Of a stretch of 64,000 nt of DNA, positions 59,491 to 64,000 are shown one piece after another. The number at the start of each line of letters is the position of its first letter. Position 1 is the stretch's first letter. The translations under genes and the position numbers were made by a program. The stretch spans positions 1-64,000 of the forward strand of contig RSEE01000132.1 in NCBI GenBank assembly GCA_003971905.1, given 5' to 3'. This DNA comes from Moniliella sp. 'wahieum'. Taxonomy: Eukaryota; Basidiomycota; Moniliellomycetes; Moniliellales; Moniliellaceae. A model generated the notes under the pieces. It had not been told where the DNA came from, ran no database searches, and saw nothing but the letters and a program-made list of their open reading frames with translations.

Positions 59491-61518
59491 CTAGTAGTGC
59501 AAGACCGTGTCCTCCTTACCCAGAACCATGCTTGCACCGTATAATAACACCTTGCCGGCTGGGATACGAGGGGCAACCGATTCCCCTGTTACGGCCCCAT
59601 CTCCAGCCGCACCGACAAAACATCTTCTGTGCCGATGTCTCCAGCCCATGCGCAGCGGGAGGGAGAACATGCGGTCAAAGAGGAGTTGACGCCAATCGCG
59701 TGCCGCTTGGGCACACAATGCGTCCCTTGGTGGGCCTCCCTCGCCCTCGCGTAGCTGCCGCCACACTGCCGACGGCTGTGGCGGACCCGAGCTGAGGCAC
59801 GCGCGGTACCCGCGTTCCCACGTGTCCTGCAACACGCGTGCACACGCCTGGGCATGCGTGCAGGTCGGGTGACATTCAAAGTCCCGCATGGGACAAGTAA
59901 GACCGAGCTTGAGCAAGCGCTCGAGGAACCAGGATCGCTTGCGTTCCAACACGAGCAACGTGCGTGCACTCAACGTGTCCAGTTCTTTCCGACACCAGTC
60001 GTGCCAATGGTCCAACACGTGCCGCGACGCTTCCGGTACACATCTGGTAGACGATGCGTCTCGGCCATGCGCATGGCGGCAATCGGCCGCGCGGCCAACT
60101 TCCCGTAAAAATTCCGACGCTTCCTGAAACAAGTAGGCGTTGCCCACCTTGTCACTAAACGCCAGCAGCCTTCCACATCGAGCCAGGTAATGTTGATCTT
60201 GGTATGCGGGTAGATGAAGAGGAGAAACTGCTGCACCGTCAGCGCCTTCTCGTCGGCAAATCGATCACGGCGCGAACACCGGGCGGTACGGGGCCCCGAC
60301 CCCGCGCTGGGCACGCAGAGCACGGACGCACGCTCATATGCCAGCTCGCAACGACGTCCGACGACGTTTGCCCCGCCGTGCTGCGGCGGAGAAGGGTGAG
60401 ATGCGCCATGTCCTGCACTACTCTCCCGTGTCCGACCAGTGCGCCCACCCACCTCGTCCGACGCCGGGATCAAGGCTGCAGTAAATCGAGGTACCCCGCG
60501 CACTGAACCAGGGGGCGTAGCTAGGGCATCCAATCGTCCCCGCGCCTCTCTTCCCGCGCCTCACCTTCCTGCACCGCGGTCGATCGCCCGAGCCTAACCC
60601 TTCGTCCGCCTGCGAAAAGGCGCATACAGTCGATGTTGTCTCGTCGGGCAGATCGTCGAGCGTGCGTGCGTCATGTACGATACTCTGCGCTCATGCCGCT
60701 CGTGAGGTCCCGTTTCGTCCTCGTCATCGTCTTCCTCGTCCTCTTCCTCCTCCGCCTTCTCATCCTCCTCCTGCTCCACTTGCTTCCCCTTGCCCAAGTG
60801 GAGATGGGTGTCGTTGTCGTCATCAGTGTGGTTACGGTTGTGGCTGTGGCTGTGGCTGTGGTTATGGTTATGGTTGTGGTTGTGGGTAAACTTGGTTGGG
60901 GGGTGGCGTGGTGGTCGTGATGATGCTCGTTCTTGCCCCTCGCTAGTAAAGGAAGGGGTATCCTCCTCGCTCGTAGCGAGGCAGGTCTCGCTCCAGGCGC
61001 CAGCCAAGAGCGACTGAAAGTAAGGCGAGGAAAAGCGGAGAATGTCTTCGTGCACGTCCACTCGCGCCCGTCAGCACGGAGCAGGATCTTGCCCCTGTAC
61101 TCAGCGTCAGCACGGAACGTAGGGTGAACCTCTAGCTCAGCTTCCCCGATCGGCGGGGGGAGGCAAAGCAGTCTCGAGCACAGTAGCACTGCTGCTCACG
61201 CTCACGCTCACGCCTTGCGGCGTGGCAGGCGCGCTCCACTGCGGGTAGAGTAGGTCATGGTCACGCGCTCGGACGTGCTTCCCCCTACCGAGGGGAGGAG
61301 GTAAGCGCGGGACCGACGACGACGTTCCCGCCGCGTTTGGCCCACAAGCCCCGTCGCAGCGGCCGCTGGCTGGGCTTGAGCCTGCCTCCCAAGCGACCTG
61401 GCCAACGGTCGGGCAGAGGAACCGCCAGCCAGAGCTATGCCTCGGTGGCGTGACGCGGATCCGGAACTCGTCACGACAGGGGATCGTCTTCAATCGGCTG
61501 CTCGTCGCGCGCGTCCAT
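59491..61518 (-). CDS. BTB/POZ domain protein
   Basis: Probably a Cul3 adaptor or oligomerisation-domain protein. ATG 61518 gives MDARDEQPIEDDPLS, then DEFRIRVTPPRHSSG. The BTB fold begins ADAEYRGKILLRADGREWTV, HEDILRFSSPYFQSLLAGAW and SETC. A ~120-residue insert with an HN/HS repeat and an acidic run interrupts it (~60930-60660). BTB resumes at ALTVQQFLLFIYPHTKINIT, WLDVEGLLAFSDKVGNAYLF, then QEASEFLR. The C-terminal ~170 residues are helical with Cys/His clusters (CPMRDFECHPTCTHAQAC), possibly metal-binding, and end KEDTVLHY. Function beyond BTB unknown. Confidence 0.7.
60829..60888 (-). repeat. His-Asn/His-Ser coding repeat
   Basis: CACAAC, CATAAC and CACAGC hexamers on the minus strand encode HNHNHNHNHSHSHSHN, followed by an Asp/Glu-rich run (EEEEDEEDDDEDE near 60720). 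Plus-strand view: GTGGCTGTGGCTGTGG and GGTTATGGTTATGG. Confidence 0.85.
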
Positions 61519-61742
61519 CGGCACGGTGGCGGTGGGGGCGCAAGAGGCGGCGGCGGCGGCGGTGGGGCGGGCGCCAACGGTGGTGGGGTCACCGGTCACA
61601 CGTCACACGTAGGCGATGATTCGAGGATTAATGATTCCGTCACGTGATGGCACTGACCCATTCCGCCTCCCCTCCAGCACGTCGTTAGACTCGAAGCTTG
61701 AAGCTTGACGGGACTTGCGGCCCCCCATCGGTGGCTGCTAGC

Positions 61743-62462
61743 ATGAGCGACTGCTGCCATCCTCACTGCCATGCCCCATCCCCACGCGGCGCTGCTGCCC
61801 CCACCGCCACTGCCACCGCCACTACCACCCCACGCCCGTCCCCGTCGACGATGGCGCCACCAAGCCCTCATTGGCCACCCTCTGCCCTCCCTCACCTACC
61901 TCCCCTCCGCAGGCGGCGAGGTGGATCTCTTCAACGTCTCCCTCACCCGGCCGTGCTGGTCTTTGTCTATCCCCGCACGGCACGCCGGGCCAACCTGCCT
62001 CGGAAGCCTGGGCCCGTATTCCTGGTACGCCCCCCTCTCCCTTCCTCCACTATCTCAACCGAGGCCACGATAAGCGCATAACCAGCTCTTGTTCCCCCTC
62101 TCTTGCCTTTAGGCGCGCAGGGGTGCACGCCCATGCTCTCTTCCGTCCGCGACGGCTGAAGGAACTGACGAAGCACGAGCCCGATCTGGCGCTGTATGGG
62201 TTATCGACGCAATCGTCTACGGAGCAAGCTGAGGCGGTGAAACGACTGGACTGCCTTCCCGCTCTTGTCGGACAACCACTGAACTGGACAACCGTTGGAC
62301 CGCCTACGTTCCACCATGACGACCAACCGTTCCTTAACGCATGATCCTCCTCCTCGCGGTGGACAGTGACACGCGTCCCTACCCTGTCTACCCGCCGGAC
62401 CAGACCGTTCGATTGGCCATCCCCATGCTCGTCCCGACGAGCACCTCGCCCCGGACGCCTGA
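61743..62462 (+). CDS. Peroxiredoxin, GARGCTP type
   Basis: Thiol peroxidase of the AhpC/TSA-like class. Start at ATG 61743 or 61851. LPSLTYLPSAGGEVDLFNVS then VLVFVYPRTGTPGQPASEAW gives the early strands. An intron (about 62025-62112) splits IPG from ARGCTPMLSSVRDGLKEL, whose GCTP Cys is the peroxidatic one. LALYGLSTQSSTEQAEAVKR, LPFPLLSDNHLELD and PTFHHDDQPFL follow, then YPVYPPDQTV near the end. The usual second Cys (GCTPxxCxFRD) is replaced by Ser (MLSSVRD). Several base-run frame changes. The C-terminus is probably RPDEHLAPDA at 62462. Confidence 0.75.
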
Positions 62463-63371
62463 CATGTAGCCCAACTCCGGGCTGCCGCTCTACCTGGTAT
62501 ATCTACCTGGTGCCAAAACCATCCTGGATCAATCTAATCATTTTCATCATTACTTTGTCCGCCATGGCATCGGCGGGGTTAGAGGGCATAAGGGGGTGAA
62601 GAGCAGAGCTGCAGAAAACGTCGACGGGTCAGTAACCATGCCGAGGCGCAAAATAGTGTGGCTCAGTAGGAACAATTGAAGTTGATCGTCCTTGCCGCGC
62701 CTCCAAAAAGTTGCTATAGGAGGCGGGCTGCGTCATCCCAAAGTTCTCATCGTTGCCCAGCTCAGGGGGAGGACTCACGAGTTACAACCAGCGGCGAGAG
62801 GGGGTGCTGCACAAGATGAGCGCGAAAGGAACAAACGGGTCTGGAACAAAAAACAAAAACAAAACAGCGGCCATGTCAGTACACAGGTCCCAACTGTCAC
62901 ACCAGGCGGAGGTAAGGAGGAGGGGGCTCAGAAACGAAGAATTCCTGTTTAACCGCTTCCAAAACGCGGGGCCGCAGTGCGTTGATTCACCACGGTGCGT
63001 GTCAAGGGTTGGGTTTGGATAATCATCGCGGGAAGCAAGAACGTAGGGCGCACGTACAGTACACAACAGCCAACGGAAGCGCGGGGCGGAGAGGAGGCCG
63101 GCGACGAGGATGATGGTGGTGGGCAAAGAAGAAAAACTTGCCTCGGCCGGCAGGCAATAAAAGAAGAAAAAAGCAACCCCCGGAATGCGCAGGCTGGAAG
63201 AAGGTTTACGTAACACGCGCCCCCGAGCGGATCTGCCAGCGAGGCTGGCCTCCACCTCGGCCGCTGTTCCCGCCACCGCCACCGCCACCGCCACTGCCAC
63301 CTCCACCTCCTGGGCCTGGAGCGTCGCTGTACCATCTGCCCCGTCGCTGCTAACCCCGACTGCCTGACCCT
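62463..63371. other. Gap upstream of ATP10, no gene seen
   Basis: About 900 bp. Contains A-rich patches (AAAAAACAAAAACAAAACAG near 62850; AAAAGAAGAAAAAAG near 63160) and CCGCCACCGCCACCGCCACC near 63272-63296. No protein-like ORF on either strand. It may hold the ATP10 promoter. Confidence 0.5.
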
Positions 63372-64000
63372 ATGCTCGTTGGACGCACGGTTGGACGCAC
63401 GCTCTTTGGGCAGACGCTTGCGCCTGCCCTGCCGGTGCTGCGGCCTGCCCCACGCCGGTACTTGATCTCCTCGGCCGCTGCGCTGAGCCAGCCGTTGCAG
63501 CCGGCGGCGGCCAAGGGCGCCCGGCGGCAACGTCGCGCCCCCTTTACCACTGCCAAAGCTAGTACGGCCACATGGAGGGGGAGCAGAATGTGGAATACCC
63601 GCCTTCTCTCAGTGTCTTTCTCCGTCCCGACCCGGACCTGGACGCGCCAGCGTTGCCCTTGACTGCGTCCGTGTCGCGTGCGGCCGAGGAGGCGAATAAG
63701 ATCCCGCTGTCGTACCTTGCGGTGCCGTTGGGTGTGAAGGAGGAAACCGGTTGCGATGACAGGCCAGGCCTGAGCAAGATCTCGTCCATTACCGACCCGG
63801 CGAAAAGAAGGAAGCCTTGGCCTACCAGCGTAAACTGTTGATGAAGCAAATGCGTCAACCATACTACTACGATTTACATTCATGCGTTCCCACGGCGGAA
63901 AAATTTGGCGCGGTCCACCCACCATGATCAAGGAGTCTAAAGCGCTTTACTTCCCGGACGTTATGGGCGTCTCGCTCCTCGATCGCAGCACCGTTTCCAC
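63372..64000 (+). CDS. ATP10: ATP10, F1Fo ATP synthase assembly factor (partial)
   Basis: Inner-membrane factor that helps the Fo subunit 6 ring assemble. MLVGRTVGRTLFGQTLAPAL then RPAPRRYLISSAAALSQ is an Arg-rich presequence. After frame changes, LAYQRKLLMKQMRQPYYYDL (~63820-63880) and MIKESKALYFPDVMGVSLLD then RSTVST (to 64000) match the family's Tyr-rich helix and the ALYFP-G-L motif. The gene runs off the right edge, so the conserved C-terminal thioredoxin-like part is not visible. Confidence 0.7.

Overview
The window looks like nuclear DNA from a fungus. Evidence: a Zn(II)2Cys6 transcription factor, an Msb1/Mug8-type polarity protein, a Skt5/Chs4 chitin-synthase regulator, a ferrochelatase with a C-terminal [2Fe-2S] motif, a twin-CX3C small Tim, and an intron-containing nuclear tRNA-Ser. 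Introns are few and short (58-184 nt), start GTACGT, GTATGT, GTGCGT or GTAAGT, and often carry a CTGAC or CTAAC branch-like motif near the AG. Genes are packed and most of the window is GC-rich. A basidiomycete, perhaps of Ustilaginomycotina type, fits best, but that placement is inference.

Most genes are cut by frame changes that look like one base missing from a homopolymer run (purU, the RanGAP gene, FBA1, RPL34, pirins, Rab, ferrochelatase). I read these as consensus errors rather than pseudogenes. CDS coordinates are therefore outer limits joined across frames and known introns, and start sites are sometimes uncertain.

Layout. 1-1.1 kb: non-coding, with a 53-bp direct repeat. 1.1-2.0: purU (+). 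2.3-7.0: one gene (-) encoding three fused RanGAP domains. 7.2-10.0: multi-pass membrane protein (-). 11.1-14.9: Zn2Cys6 factor (-), divergent from MSH6 (+, 15.3-19.2), which runs almost without a gap into the cohesin acetyltransferase ECO1 (+). 20.9-25.0: Msb1-like protein (+). 25.6-27.0: CDC73 (-), divergent from the tRNA m5C methyltransferase TRM4 (+, to 29.5). 29.5-33.3: a less GC-rich stretch with a double F-box protein (+). 33.8-39.2: a large unknown locus (-) with six copies of a repeat built on W-P-x2-L-x3-Y-P-L-L, plus a SUMO-motif-rich linker. 39.4-41.8: two divergent pirins, one with a mitochondrial presequence. 42.2-43.1: RNase H2 subunit B (+). 43.2-43.6: TIM10 (-). 43.7-44.5: orphan ORF (-). 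46.7-47.8: FBA1 (+). 48.6-50.5: SKT5-like (-). 51.8-52.1: RPL34 (+). 52.6: tRNA-Ser(AGA). 52.9-54.2: unknown membrane protein (-). 54.6-55.6: Rab18-like GTPase (+). 56.1-56.9: TRAPPC2L/Tca17 (-). 57.2-58.6: ferrochelatase (-). 59.5-61.5: BTB/POZ protein (-). 61.7-62.5: peroxiredoxin (+). 63.4-64.0: 5' part of ATP10 (+).

Most of this is housekeeping: repair and cohesion (MSH6, ECO1, RNase H2), transcription and tRNA modification (CDC73, TRM4), trafficking (Rab, TRAPP), mitochondria (TIM10, HEM15, ATP10) and cell wall or polarity (SKT5, Msb1). The parts that do not fit a standard catalogue are the triple RanGAP polypeptide with a degenerate third domain and a hydrophobic tail, the WP/YPLL repeat protein, and the His-Glu repeat inside the Zn2Cys6 factor. 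I saw no transposase, LTR element, viral gene or CRISPR array.
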